Positions 40,399 to 48,559 of a stretch of 64,000 nucleotides of DNA are shown piece by piece. The translations under genes were made by a program, and so were the position numbers. The stretch is taken from contig NZ_JAOQJW010000001.1 of the NCBI RefSeq assembly GCF_025567265.1, positions 124,001 through 188,000 of the forward strand, in the 5' to 3' direction. This DNA comes from Dorea_A amylophila (lineage in GTDB: Bacteria > Bacillota > Clostridia > Lachnospirales > Lachnospiraceae). Position 1 is the stretch's first letter. Every line of letters starts with the position of its first letter. Under the pieces are notes generated by a model. It had not been told where the DNA came from. It did not search any database and saw nothing but the letters and a program-made list of their open reading frames with translations.

Positions 40399-41454
40399 TT
40401 ATTCATTTAAATGTGGTGGACAACATTTTTTACAAGGAACATATCCTAAATCTATAGCATGATTAAAGGGAATTTTCTGGCAATTAATAGACCCGCTACA
40501 ATGAGGATTAGTGTGGTATTTTTGCGTTTTCCGATTAATCCAAATATAATTTTTCACCTCTATATGTATGCCAAGTGCTTGCTCTAATCGACTAATATCA
40601 TCTGGGTAAGAATGACAATATTCATTAAGTGAATTATTAATAGCACCTTGTAATCGGGTGTATGGTTGTTTGAACCGAAAACAATTAAGTGCAAATAATA
40701 ACCGAGAAATTCCATTATACGCAGTTGCTTTATCAGCACGTAAATGTTGCTTGGCGGAGAAATTATATACTCGACCACCGTGTGCAGCTAAGTTTCGGTA
40801 TTCTAAACATAGAAAAAGAGTATCGGAGAGCAGGTCCTTGTAGTATTCTTCGTTTTCATCAGATACTATGTCTCCGTATAATTCTCGAATTAAAATGTCA
40901 CGTTGCTTCTTTTTTAGAAATCTTATATAATTGACCAACGTACCAAAGTATGCACCTTTGAGGAGTATCCACGGAGGTACATATCCATATTTATTCCTAT
41001 AGTATTGAATAGGTTCTTTGTTGGATTTTTCAGCTAAATCAAACAGTGTTTTTAAAATTCTATCTCTTCTAAAATAAGAATCAGAAACTTTTTTGTCTCG
41101 GTAATTATTTTTCTTTAAATATTGATGATGATCTATACCGAAATCTTTACCTACAATATTAGCAACAACTGCACGAAGATGTTCTTCGATGTCTATCATA
41201 GAAAGTAGAACAGCATTGCGTAGATTGTGATCTAAAGTAAATAATGCAAAAATCTGTTCAAATGTTACGCCGGGATTATATACTTTTTCGCCGTATAAAC
41301 GGGTAATGTAAGGATCTCGGTAACCATTGATAATATTATAATAACCATAAGTAGATAATTTTGCCATTGCAGCAGATTCGTCGATAATAGTGAGTTGTTG
41401 TTTTTTTAGTTTTTCAATTTGTTCTTCTACTGTAGTATATACATAATCGTTCAT
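40399..41454 (-). CDS. Abi_2/AbiF-like abortive-infection HEPN protein
   Basis: The 351-residue protein matches the Abi_2 (AbiD/AbiF) family: AMAKLSTYGYYNIINGYRDP, FALFTLDHNLRNAVLLSMID, and the HEPN ribonuclease motif Arg220-x4-His225 (LEYRNLAAHGG). A C-terminal Ada-like metal-binding tail carries KYHTNPHCSGSINC and CKKCCP. Such proteins block infection by other phages, probably by RNA cleavage. ATG 41454 has AAGGAG six bases upstream. A terminator-like hairpin lies immediately before the RBS, behind its own promoter (see 41472-41540). Confidence 0.85.
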   Translation of the reverse strand: MNDYVYTTVEEQIEKLKKQQLTIIDESAAMAKLSTYGYYNIINGYRDPYITRLYGEKVYNPGVTFEQIFALFTLDHNLRNAVLLSMIDIEEHLRAVVANIVGKDFGIDHHQYLKKNNYRDKKVSDSYFRRDRILKTLFDLAEKSNKEPIQYYRNKYGYVPPWILLKGAYFGTLVNYIRFLKKKQRDILIRELYGDIVSDENEEYYKDLLSDTLFLCLEYRNLAAHGGRVYNFSAKQHLRADKATAYNGISRLLFALNCFRFKQPYTRLQGAINNSLNEYCHSYPDDISRLEQALGIHIEVKNYIWINRKTQKYHTNPHCSGSINCQKIPFNHAIDLGYVPCKKCCPPHLNE

Positions 41455-41471
41455 GTGCAACTCCTTTGTAT

Positions 41472-41540
41472 ACAAAAAGAGCCCGAGAAAAAATCTCGAG
41501 GCTCTTCTTGTGACCGGATACCAGCCATTTCACTAAACAG
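41472..41540 (-). ncRNA. Structured leader RNA of the Abi gene (abiF-motif candidate)
   Basis: On the minus strand, starting a few bases after the promoter, GTGA and TCAC close a hairpin with CTGG-TAT-CCGG. It is followed by AAGAGCC, TCGAGA, a T-loop, CTCG and GGCTCTT, then TTTTTG: a complete intrinsic terminator about 20 nt before the abi start codon. This promoter / small RNA / leaky terminator / toxin layout is that of type III toxin-antitoxin systems. A conserved abiF RNA motif upstream of such genes has been described, as I recall; the match is not verified. Confidence 0.55.
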
Positions 41541-41544
41541 TGAT

Positions 41545-41572
41545 ATTATATCATATGTAAAAATGATGTCAA
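41545..41572 (-). promoter_or_regulatory. Promoter of the leader RNA and abi gene
   Basis: Minus strand TTGACA (41572-41567), 16-bp spacer, TATAAT (41550-41545): a perfect consensus, the strongest promoter seen in the prophage. It lies about 90 bp before the abi start. Confidence 0.8.
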
Positions 41573-41659
41573 GTATTCCTCGAAAAAAATTATAAAATTG
41601 TTATAAGCCATTTTGTGTAGGGTCTAATTTATCTTTCCCAATTGTTAAACGGGAAATAT

Positions 41660-42682
41660 CTAGTTAAATGGAAGTCCTTCATCTATTGAATCTGGGATAT
41701 CCATAAATCCGCTAGCAGTCTCGTTATAGTCCCATTCTTTTAAAAATCCTGCATTGTAAAATGTAGAATAACTTCCACAAATAGGACAGAAGCGAGCATT
41801 GGAAGGTAAAGGTTCGTTATAATAACAGTCATTATTGGAACATTTATTCACAAGATTTTCCCCACAAATTTGACAAAAATTCCCTTCTACATCAGTTTCT
41901 TCGTTTGAACAGTTTGGACATTCTGTTAATTTTCCATTTTCGTGAGTGTCTAATTTTGGATAAATCATATTTCCATCTCCCCATTTTAGTGTATTTTTAC
42001 CGCCGCATATTGGGCAATAATTATAAGTTTTAAAAAATTGAGCATTACATACAATGCATTTACGTTTATTCATAAAACGTCGGTATACAAGCATCATTTT
42101 TTGTGACAAATTTAATCCAGTTATCAATTTGGCATCCGTATCTATTAAGTCGATTCGTGTTTCAGCAGCAGCGACAGAGAGGCCAAAAGTATAGGCAACA
42201 TTGCTTACGGATTTATTTTTTAATGTCAGAAACATTGAGACTGGAGACAAAACATTTCTAGCAAAAGCATTTGCTTCGTTTTCCAATACACGACATTCTT
42301 GTTTTGTCAAAGATGAGGCGATTTTATCATTGCGTAACATTTCTGTTTTCTCAAAATCTACCAAGTGATTCAAATATATGTGTCCGAGTTCGTGCATTAA
42401 TGTAAAACGAATGCGCGTAATTGGTTTAGAATCATTGTATGCAATTGAATAATAATCATTTTCTAATATCGTTTTACCATCTGAACTTCTTAGGCAGGTA
42501 CATACTTTGTCTATAGAACAATCGAATTCATCTGCCAATTCAGAATATTTCATAAGACCGTATTTTTCCTTTTTAATTATTTCAAATGGATCAACGGGAA
42601 AAGAATGTATTGAATATTGATCTAAAAATTCACATGCTTTTTTTAAGCAATAATCATATCTTGCATAATTTAGAATATTCAA
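41660..42682 (-). CDS. ImmA/IrrE-family metallopeptidase with zinc-ribbon tail
   Basis: The 340-residue protein has the ImmA zinc site His97-Glu-Leu-Gly-His101 (RFTLMHELGHIYLNHL) with the downstream ENEANAFARNVL helix supplying the third ligand. The C-terminal half holds three zinc-ribbon-like pairs (CIVCNAQF/CPICGG, CPNCSN/CQICGE, CYYN/CPICGS). ImmA proteases cleave the phage repressor to trigger induction; the gene follows the repressor gene and overlaps it by 4 bp. The start is TTG 42682 overlapping the repressor's TGA, with GGAAGG upstream; no ATG fits. The ribbons are unusual for ImmA and may sense DNA or a partner. Confidence 0.85.
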   Translation of the reverse strand: MNILNYARYDYCLKKACEFLDQYSIHSFPVDPFEIIKKEKYGLMKYSELADEFDCSIDKVCTCLRSSDGKTILENDYYSIAYNDSKPITRIRFTLMHELGHIYLNHLVDFEKTEMLRNDKIASSLTKQECRVLENEANAFARNVLSPVSMFLTLKNKSVSNVAYTFGLSVAAAETRIDLIDTDAKLITGLNLSQKMMLVYRRFMNKRKCIVCNAQFFKTYNYCPICGGKNTLKWGDGNMIYPKLDTHENGKLTECPNCSNEETDVEGNFCQICGENLVNKCSNNDCYYNEPLPSNARFCPICGSYSTFYNAGFLKEWDYNETASGFMDIPDSIDEGLPFN

Positions 42683-43059
42683 TCTTCATTTGCCTTCCTT
42701 CCCTTTTTCGCAAGAGAGTGAATCATATTTATTGCTAATTCTTGGTCGGAATCGGATAAATCCATTAGATCTCGAGCAGCCGATCTAATATTTAGTGGAA
42801 ACTCGAATTCTTTTGAATGATTCATAATTTCCCCTGCTTTTTCATTTGGTGTGGACTCCCATCCCATTAAGTCGGCTGGGGTTGTTTCCAGTACTTTTGC
42901 AAGAGGTTCGAGTACGGTAATCGGAAGTTCCTTTATATCATCTTTTTCATATCTATAAATTGTAGCTCTATTTTTATTAAGTCTTTCTGCTACTTCATCA
43001 ACGCTGAGATTCAGTTCTATTCTTCTATTTTTGATTCTCTGACCTATTGTCATTTTCAT
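42679..43059 (-). CDS. CI-like XRE repressor of the prophage
   Basis: The 126-residue protein begins MKMTIGQRIKNRRIELNLSV, then DEVAERLNKNRATIYRYEKD: a standard Cro/CI helix-turn-helix (to about residue 65), followed by a short C-terminal segment. It has no S24 self-cleavage domain, which fits control by the neighbouring ImmA-like protease as in ICEBs1 ImmR/ImmA. The start ATG 43059 follows AAGGATGGTG. The promoter region holds TCGCAT-type palindromes, the likely operators. Confidence 0.9.
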   Translation of the reverse strand: MKMTIGQRIKNRRIELNLSVDEVAERLNKNRATIYRYEKDDIKELPITVLEPLAKVLETTPADLMGWESTPNEKAGEIMNHSKEFEFPLNIRSAARDLMDLSDSDQELAINMIHSLAKKGRKANED

Positions 43060-43092
43060 CACCATCCTTCTAAATGTATTATAACTCGTAAA

Positions 43093-43188
43093 TCGCATAT
43101 ATGCAATAAATAGTTGCACAATGTGCGAAAAAAGTATTGACTTATGAAAGACGGTGATGTAATATACAATTAGTCGCATGATATGCGA
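43093..43188 (+). promoter_or_regulatory. Lysogeny-lysis switch: rightward promoter and three operators
   Basis: Rightward promoter TTGACT (43137-43142), 17-bp spacer, TAATAT (43160-43165). Palindromes: TCGCATATATGCAA (43093-43106), TTGCACAATGTGCGA (43114-43128), TCGCATGATATGCGA (43174-43188), flanking the promoter on both sides. A fourth copy is at 43419-43433. Confidence 0.8.
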
Positions 43189-43207
43189 AAAATAAGGAGG
43201 TGAAAAA

Positions 43208-43426
43208 ATGGTAAATGTAAATAAGTTAAAAGCAAAAATGGTGGAGCTTGGCGTAAACGTTGATGAGCTTTCAGGAAGAATTGGAATGGATAGAGCAACG
43301 TTTTATCGCAGACTTTCCGCTAATGGGCAGACGTTCCTTATTAAAGAAGCCGATGCTATTAGCAAAGAACTTGGAATGACAAGAGAAGAAGTGAATGAAA
43401 TTTTTTTTAGTCAATTTGTCGCATGA
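43208..43426 (+). CDS. Cro-like phage HTH protein
   Basis: The 72-residue protein is a single XRE-type domain (VDELSGRIGMDRATFYRRLS, then FLIKEADAISKELGMTREEV). It is divergent from the CI-like repressor and first in the rightward operon, the Cro position. AAGGAGGTGAAAA precedes the ATG. Its stop codon lies inside the fourth operator palindrome (43419-43433). Confidence 0.85.
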   Translation: MVNVNKLKAKMVELGVNVDELSGRIGMDRATFYRRLSANGQTFLIKEADAISKELGMTREEVNEIFFSQFVA

Positions 43427-43433
43427 AATGCGA
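43419..43433. promoter_or_regulatory. Fourth switch operator, overlapping the cro-like stop codon
   Basis: TCGCATGAAATGCGA matches the 43174-43188 site at 14 of 15 positions. Placed between the Cro-like and antirepressor genes, it could let the repressor act as a roadblock to transcription. Confidence 0.65.
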
Positions 43434-43448
43434 AAAAAGGAGAGCTAT

Positions 43449-44186
43449 ATGAATGAAGTGAAAATTTACAATTCAGAAGAGTTCGGTAATATCCGAACAG
43501 TAACTATTGATAATGAACCGTGGTTTGTTGGAAAAGATGTTGCGACAGCTCTTGGCTACGCAGACACATTCGGGGCATTGAAAAAGCATATTATGGACGA
43601 AGACAAGCTGGTCTGCCAAATTGACAGTGCAGGTCAAAAGAGAGATGTGACCGTAATCAACGAATCTGGCTTATATGCATTAATCTTTGGAAGTAAGTTA
43701 GAGTCAGCCAGGAGATTTAAGCACTGGGTAACAAGCGAAGTGCTTCCGGCAATTAGAAAGACAGGTTCTTATCAGATGTCAAAGCCAGAAGGGAAAGAGC
43801 TATTGGCAATGGCGGTACTGGAAGCACAGAAAACTATTGAACAGCAGAGTAATGAAATCGAGCGAATGAAACCTAAGGAAATATTTGCAGATGCGGTATC
43901 TACGAGCCATACATCCATTTTGATCGGAGACCTTGCGAAGCTACTGAAACAGAACGGTGTTGAGACAGGGCAGAAGAGACTCTTTGAATGGCTTAGAGAG
44001 AATAGCTACTTAATTAAAAGAAAAGGTGCTGATTGGAATATGCCAACTCAGAAAGCAATGGAGCTTGGATTATTTGAAGTTAAGGAAAGTACAGTGAATA
44101 ATCCGGATGGTTCAGTCAGAATCAATAAGACAACCAAAGTGACAGGCAAAGGTCAGCAGTATTTTATCAACAAATTTTTAGCATAG
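43449..44186 (+). CDS. Phage antirepressor (Bro-N plus KilAC)
   Basis: The 245-residue protein has an N-terminal Bro-N domain (TVTIDNEPWFVGKDVATALG, then ESARRFKHWVTSEVLPAIRK) and a C-terminal KilAC domain (TSILIGDLAKLLKQNGVETG, RLFEWLRENSYLI, TGKGQQYFINKF). Such antirepressors bind and inactivate CI-type repressors. ATG 43449 follows AAAAGGAGAG; the frame extends upstream only through the preceding gene's end. Confidence 0.93.
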   Translation: MNEVKIYNSEEFGNIRTVTIDNEPWFVGKDVATALGYADTFGALKKHIMDEDKLVCQIDSAGQKRDVTVINESGLYALIFGSKLESARRFKHWVTSEVLPAIRKTGSYQMSKPEGKELLAMAVLEAQKTIEQQSNEIERMKPKEIFADAVSTSHTSILIGDLAKLLKQNGVETGQKRLFEWLRENSYLIKRKGADWNMPTQKAMELGLFEVKESTVNNPDGSVRINKTTKVTGKGQQYFINKFLA

Positions 44187-44197
44187 GAGAATAGCCA

Positions 44198-44698
44198 ATG
44201 AGATTATCAGAGTTAACGAATGAAATGCTTAGCGCTTACAAGTATCCAAATCTTATGGCAGAGGTAAAGGAGTTAACTTGTTCTATCTGTACGATTGCTG
44301 AACATATGGGGTTAGGAAGATATCGTAAAGAAGATGATTTGAAAGTGTGGAGTAAATTAACTGGGAGAGAAGAGATTCTTTGCGATGAAGCATTTGGTTT
44401 AGCTAGATTGTTTAATACAGGGATTGAATATTTATTTAGCCATGAATTAAATATCATTGATGGACAAACGGCGGCATATTGGAGATGGTTTGACTTTCAT
44501 TCGGAAGCGCAAAGAGAGTCGGAGATATTTAAAGCAAGAAGTGAAATAATGAATGAATTGAAAGCAAAGCCATATTTATTAAAACTTATGAAAGAACTTG
44601 TTACATTAAACCGAGACCAATTACAAGAATTTATTGATTTAACAAAAAAAGATAAAAGAGAACCGCAACAAGTACAAACCATAATACATAACCTATAA
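44198..44698 (+). CDS. Phage protein of unknown function (166 aa)
   Basis: No family was recognised. The N-terminal half (LMAEVKELTCSICTIAEHMG, KVWSKLTGREEILCDEAFGL) could be a small HTH-like helical domain. The C-terminal part is charged and helical (MNELKAKPYLLKLMKELVTL). RBS TAGGAG precedes the ATG. It lies in the early operon between antirepressor and recombination genes, where accessory regulators are common. Confidence 0.7.
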   Translation: MRLSELTNEMLSAYKYPNLMAEVKELTCSICTIAEHMGLGRYRKEDDLKVWSKLTGREEILCDEAFGLARLFNTGIEYLFSHELNIIDGQTAAYWRWFDFHSEAQRESEIFKARSEIMNELKAKPYLLKLMKELVTLNRDQLQEFIDLTKKDKREPQQVQTIIHNL

Positions 44699-44713
44699 AG
44701 AGGTGATGCAGTT

Positions 44714-44866
44714 TTGAAACATATATTTATTTTAAGACTTATACGAAAAGAAGATGGAAGTCTTATTTCTGAAAGAGATATGGATACTATGGCGGAAAAA
44801 GATAAGGATGAAGCTGTGAATGAGTTAAACGGGAATTCTGTTGGATATTTAGGATACCAGAAGTAG
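44714..44866 (+). CDS. Small early phage protein (50 aa)
   Basis: The frame from TTG 44714, with AGAGGTGATG upstream, encodes MKHIFILRLIRKEDGSLISE and continues to KDEAVNELNGNSVGYLGYQK. The start is a TTG; an ATG at 44783 is further inside. Unknown function; 15 bp after the preceding gene in the same direction. Confidence 0.5.
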   Translation: MKHIFILRLIRKEDGSLISERDMDTMAEKDKDEAVNELNGNSVGYLGYQK

Positions 44867-44899
44867 AAAACCGCTTAGGCGGTAGAAGGGAGGACAAGC

Positions 44900-45028
44900 A
44901 TGAAAAGGAGAGGACCAAGAACAAAATGGCAGAGAATCATCAGAGAAACGGTGTTTGAGATCCTGATCGGCGCCGCAATCGGACTTGCATTTGATGCAAT
45001 GTTATTTATCTGGTTGCTTGTAAGGTGA
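44900..45028 (+). CDS. Small single-pass membrane protein of the prophage (42 aa)
   Basis: The 42 codons encode a basic start (MKRRGPRTKWQRIIRET) and one hydrophobic helix (LIGAAIGLAFDAMLFIWLLV). GGGAGG lies seven bases upstream of ATG 44900. Small membrane proteins of this kind are common in early operons of clostridial phages; the role is unknown. Confidence 0.55.
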   Translation: MKRRGPRTKWQRIIRETVFEILIGAAIGLAFDAMLFIWLLVR

Positions 45029-45042
45029 AGGAGGTGAGGACA

Positions 45043-45108
45043 TTGCAAGGAGAAATCAAAAAAGAGCACCCGTATAAGCCGGCAAGCTTTGGGCGCTCAA
45101 GAAATTAG
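45043..45108 (+). CDS. Very small phage ORF (21 aa), doubtful
   Basis: TTG 45043 preceded by GGAGGTGAGGACA would give MQGEIKKEHPYKPASFGRSR plus one residue. The strong ribosome binding site is the only support; it may be an unused leader for the next gene. Confidence 0.25.
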   Translation: MQGEIKKEHPYKPASFGRSRN

Positions 45109-45145
45109 TCAACTATATTATATGAGAAGAAAGGGAATTAGTCAA

Positions 45146-45418
45146 ATGGCAGAAGAAAAGAAATATGAAATTACAGAGACAGAATTGAAAATGTACATTG
45201 GTTTAGCGATGGCAGATACAATTCCTGAAGGTGCTGCAAGGGAAGAAGAGGAGAAACTCAGCGGATTTGCGGCGGGTTTATGTAAAAGAATAACGAGCCA
45301 CCTGAATGGTTCGGAACCTTTTTCTGAGACAGAACTCGAGGCATATCGTGCTGTGACCCGTATCTTTGATGTTGTACAGACCTTGGCAGAAGTAGTTGCC
45401 AGAAATACGGAGGAATAG
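45146..45418 (+). CDS. Phage protein of unknown function (90 aa)
   Basis: The acidic helical protein starts MAEEKKYEITETELKMYIGL and ends VVQTLAEVVARNTEE. An alternative start at ATG 45122 would add eight residues; AAAGGG about ten bases before 45146 supports the choice. No family recognised. It precedes a small Cys-rich gene and the YqaJ exonuclease. Confidence 0.6.
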   Translation: MAEEKKYEITETELKMYIGLAMADTIPEGAAREEEEKLSGFAAGLCKRITSHLNGSEPFSETELEAYRAVTRIFDVVQTLAEVVARNTEE

Positions 45419-45421
45419 AGA

Positions 45422-45586
45422 ATGTATTACAACGAATGTCCGTTATGCGGGGCAAATTTAGATCCTGGAGAACCATGTGACTGCCAGGAGGAAAAGAAAA
45501 GTAAAAAGAAACTGCAGTTAAAGAACCAGAGCGAACACCGGAATAGAGCATTGCAGCTTTGTGCGGAAGTAGGGTATCAGATATGA
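45422..45586 (+). CDS. Small zinc-ribbon phage protein (54 aa)
   Basis: The 54-residue product has CPLCGANLDPGEPCDC, a likely single zinc-binding knuckle, followed by a Lys-rich helix. It is preceded by CGGAGGAATAGAGA and its stop overlaps the YqaJ gene start (ATGA). Function unknown; such mini-ribbons often accompany phage recombination genes. Confidence 0.65.
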   Translation: MYYNECPLCGANLDPGEPCDCQEEKKSKKKLQLKNQSEHRNRALQLCAEVGYQI

Positions 45587-46242
45587 ATGATATTTTTAAG
45601 GCTTATGATTTCAAAAATGAACAACAGTGGTTAAAAGGCAGAATGAACGGGATCGGTGGCAGCGATGCAAGTGCTGTAGTCGGGATGAATCCATACAAAA
45701 GTAATATTGATCTGTTTGAAGAAAAGATTGGCAGGGTAATACCGAAAGACATTTCGGACAAGCCGTGTGTGATTTATGGAAAGAAAGCAGAAGAATACAT
45801 CCGGGAATTATTTAAACTGGATTATCCGGAATATCAGGTGGAACATCATGAATTCCGGATTCTGCAGAGTAAGGACCATCCGTTCATGCAGGCGTCTCTT
45901 GATGGCGAGCTGACCGATCGGGAAGGTCGCAAGGGAATCTTAGAGATTAAAACTACAAATATCCTGCAGTCCATGCAGTACGAAAAATGGAAGGACCGGA
46001 TTCCAGATAATTATTACATACAGGTACTGCATTATCTTTTGGTAACCGGTTGGCAGTTCGTAGTTCTGAGAGCGCATTTGAATACCGACTGGGGTAATGA
46101 AAAGCGTACAACAGTCAAACATTACTTCATCGAAAGAAGTGATGTGGAAGATGATCTTATAATGCTGCAGCAGGAAGAAGAAAAATTTTGGAGATATGTG
46201 GAGAGCGGGAGAAAGCCTCCACTGATTCTCCCGGAAATATAG
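45583..46242 (+). CDS. YqaJ-family viral recombinase / 5'-3' exonuclease
   Basis: The 219-residue nuclease has the YqaJ/lambda-exonuclease core: WLKGRMNGIGGSDASAVVGM at the N-terminus, the metal-binding MQASLDGELTD, the ILEIKTT strand with catalytic Glu-x-Lys, and YYIQVLHYLLVTGW. It resects DNA ends to give single strands for RecT. It precedes DUF1351 and RecT in the common clostridial phage recombination cassette. ATG 45583 overlaps the preceding stop. Confidence 0.92.
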   Translation: MNDIFKAYDFKNEQQWLKGRMNGIGGSDASAVVGMNPYKSNIDLFEEKIGRVIPKDISDKPCVIYGKKAEEYIRELFKLDYPEYQVEHHEFRILQSKDHPFMQASLDGELTDREGRKGILEIKTTNILQSMQYEKWKDRIPDNYYIQVLHYLLVTGWQFVVLRAHLNTDWGNEKRTTVKHYFIERSDVEDDLIMLQQEEEKFWRYVESGRKPPLILPEI

Positions 46243-46252
46243 GAGGTATTTT

Positions 46253-47131
46253 ATGTTGGAGTTAAAAATCTTCAGTCCACAGGAGAATGGATTTGTACCA
46301 GAAATCAAGTGGAACAATGAGGAACTGAAGGTAGCAATTGCCGAGAAGATGAAAGAGTACAACGGATTGGTCTTTACAGAAGAGACTATTTCCGAGGGAA
46401 AGAAAGACAGGGCAAACTTAAATAAGCTTCGCGGGGCAATTGATGATGAGCGGAAACGTGTTAAAAAGCTGTGCATGGAGCCATGCAATAGATTTGAAAA
46501 AGAAGTAAAAGAAGTTCTTGCGCTGGTTGATGAACAGATTAATGCAATTGATGTTCAGATTAAAGAAGTCGAGCAGATCAAGAGAGAGGAAAAGCGGAAG
46601 GCAGTCCAGGAACTATTTGAATCTATCGGCTTCCAGAAGTTTGTGACACTTGAAATGATCTGGGACGAGAAGTGGCTGAATGCATCAGTAGCGCTGTCGA
46701 AAGTAGAAAACCAGATGAAAGAAACGATGTATAGAATCGGTGAGGAAGTTGGGACAATCAGCAGATTGCCGGAATTCAGCTTCGAAGCAATGGAAGTCTA
46801 TAAGAAAACACTGGATCTTACGCAGGCAATCAAGAAAGGACAGGAGCTGGCCGACATTCAGAAGAGAAAGGAAGAAGCGCTTGCCAGACAGAAAGCTGAG
46901 GAAGAGAGAAGAAAAGCAGAGGAAGCTGCTGCAGGAAAAGAGTCAGAGAATCCGGAAGAAGCTGCGGATACTCATGATGCGCCTAAAAAAGCCGAGGAGA
47001 ATGACTATACAAGAGTTGTTTCAGAACCGGTTATGAGAATAGATTTCCGTGTATGGGGAACGAAAGAACAGATTCTGGCATTACGTGATTACATGAAACA
47101 GAACAATTTAAAATTTGGAAAGGTGGAATAA
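46253..47131 (+). CDS. DUF1351 phage recombination-associated protein
   Basis: The 292-residue protein begins with the DUF1351 pattern (FTEETISEGKKDRANLNKLR, then DDERKRVKKLCMEPCNRFEK), has long coiled-coil stretches (about 85-125 and 195-235; IQKRKEEALARQKAEEERRK) and a conserved RIDFRVWGTKEQILALRDYM C-terminus. It sits between exonuclease and RecT in many phages and is thought to assist them; its exact activity is unknown. Confidence 0.85.
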   Translation: MLELKIFSPQENGFVPEIKWNNEELKVAIAEKMKEYNGLVFTEETISEGKKDRANLNKLRGAIDDERKRVKKLCMEPCNRFEKEVKEVLALVDEQINAIDVQIKEVEQIKREEKRKAVQELFESIGFQKFVTLEMIWDEKWLNASVALSKVENQMKETMYRIGEEVGTISRLPEFSFEAMEVYKKTLDLTQAIKKGQELADIQKRKEEALARQKAEEERRKAEEAAAGKESENPEEAADTHDAPKKAEENDYTRVVSEPVMRIDFRVWGTKEQILALRDYMKQNNLKFGKVE

Positions 47132-47134
47132 AGT

Positions 47135-48088
47135 ATGGCAGTAAATAACAGTTTGGCGAAAAAGCCGGCAAAAATGGGATTAACGGCATATCTGTCACAG
47201 GATGCTGTTAAGAAACAGATTAATAATGTGGTAGGTGGAAAGAACGGGACAAGATTTATTTCAAGTATTGTGTCTGCAGCCCAGGCAACACCGGCATTAC
47301 AGGAATGTACGAATCCGAGTATCTTGTCTGCAGCACTTTTGGGAGAGGCGTTGAATCTTTCCCCTTCTCCGCAGCTGGGACAGTTTTATATGGTTCCGTT
47401 CGACAATAGGAAGAAAGGCTGTAAAGAAGCACAGTTCCAACTTGGATATAAAGGCTATATTCAGCTGGCGGAGCGTTCTGGATATTACAAAAAACTGAAT
47501 GTGCTTGCTATTAAGGAAGGGGAACTGATCCGATACGATCCACTTGATGAAGAAATTGAAGTAGAGCTGATTGATGATGATGTGATCCGTGAAGAGACTC
47601 CGGCGATGGGATATTATGCCATGTTTGAATATGAAAATGGATTTCGGAAAACAATGTACTGGTCCAAAAAGAAAATGATGGCACATGCGGAAAAATATTC
47701 ACCTGCATTCGGCAGAAACGGCGGAGCAAAGACTTTGGAACTTTTAGAGCAGGGCAAAATTCCAGAAAAAGATCTCTGGAAGTATTCTTCTTTTTGGTTT
47801 AAAGATTTTGATGGTATGGCATTGAAAACCATGTTAAGACAGTTGATCAGCAAGTGGGGAATCATGAGTATTGATCTGCAGAAGGCAATTGATAAAGACA
47901 TGGCAGTTATTCAGGAAGATGGATCTGCAGACTATGTAGAAAATGCTGCAGAAGAATTGGACAACGATAATGTTGTAGCAGAACAGGAGATTAAAGAGGT
48001 GCAGCCGGAAACGAAAGAGCCGGAGCTTGAGAAAGAATTAGATCAGAGAGAAGCATCCGATATCGAAGCGGAGTTTTTCAATAAATAA
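47135..48088 (+). CDS. recT: RecT single-strand annealing protein
   Basis: The 317-residue RecT has the family core: NPSILSAALLGEALNLSPSP, QLGQFYMVPF, EAQFQLGYKGYIQLAERSGY, and LKTMLRQLISKWGIMS. The acidic C-terminal tail is typical. It anneals complementary strands exposed by the YqaJ nuclease for replication and repair of phage DNA. It starts 3 bp after the preceding stop. Confidence 0.96.
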   Translation: MAVNNSLAKKPAKMGLTAYLSQDAVKKQINNVVGGKNGTRFISSIVSAAQATPALQECTNPSILSAALLGEALNLSPSPQLGQFYMVPFDNRKKGCKEAQFQLGYKGYIQLAERSGYYKKLNVLAIKEGELIRYDPLDEEIEVELIDDDVIREETPAMGYYAMFEYENGFRKTMYWSKKKMMAHAEKYSPAFGRNGGAKTLELLEQGKIPEKDLWKYSSFWFKDFDGMALKTMLRQLISKWGIMSIDLQKAIDKDMAVIQEDGSADYVENAAEELDNDNVVAEQEIKEVQPETKEPELEKELDQREASDIEAEFFNK

Positions 48089-48107
48089 CACAGGAGGTAC
48101 ATAAGCA

Positions 48108-48545
48108 ATGAAACATGTAGATTTAGAAAAGTTTGCAAATGGAGCATTTTCTGCACAGGTGAACAGAGCCATCGAAGAGGTGACAGAGAACATCCAAAAC
48201 CCTAATACGGATGCCGGTGCTACAAGAAAGATTACAGTCACAATTGCATTTAAACCGAATGCAGAGCGTAATTTTGTTGCTACCGGTGTACAGACGAAGA
48301 CAACACTTGCACCGGCACTCGGAGCTGTTACTGCTTTCAGTATGGGCAAGAACCTGCAGACCGGCGAGGTAGAAGCAATTGAAATGGGTAACCAGATCCC
48401 GGGGCAGATGTCGGTAAATGATGTGCCGGGAGTTGTTCCTGAGAACGTAGTGGAAGTTGAAGGCAAGGCAGTGGATACAGATACAGGTGAAATTGTAGGC
48501 ACTGCTGGAAGTAAAGTTGTAGATCTTAGAAGAAGAGAAGCGTAA
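48108..48545 (+). CDS. Phage replication-region protein (often annotated replication terminator protein)
   Basis: The 145-residue protein has the pattern LEKFANGAFSAQVNRAIEEV followed by TENIQNPNTDAGATRKITVT and TIAFKPNAERN, recognisable in many clostridial phages directly after RecT. The name 'replication terminator' seen in annotations has little experimental support that I know of. RBS AGGAGG precedes the ATG. Confidence 0.7.
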   Translation: MKHVDLEKFANGAFSAQVNRAIEEVTENIQNPNTDAGATRKITVTIAFKPNAERNFVATGVQTKTTLAPALGAVTAFSMGKNLQTGEVEAIEMGNQIPGQMSVNDVPGVVPENVVEVEGKAVDTDTGEIVGTAGSKVVDLRRREA

Positions 48546-48559
48546 GGAGAAAAAGTAAG

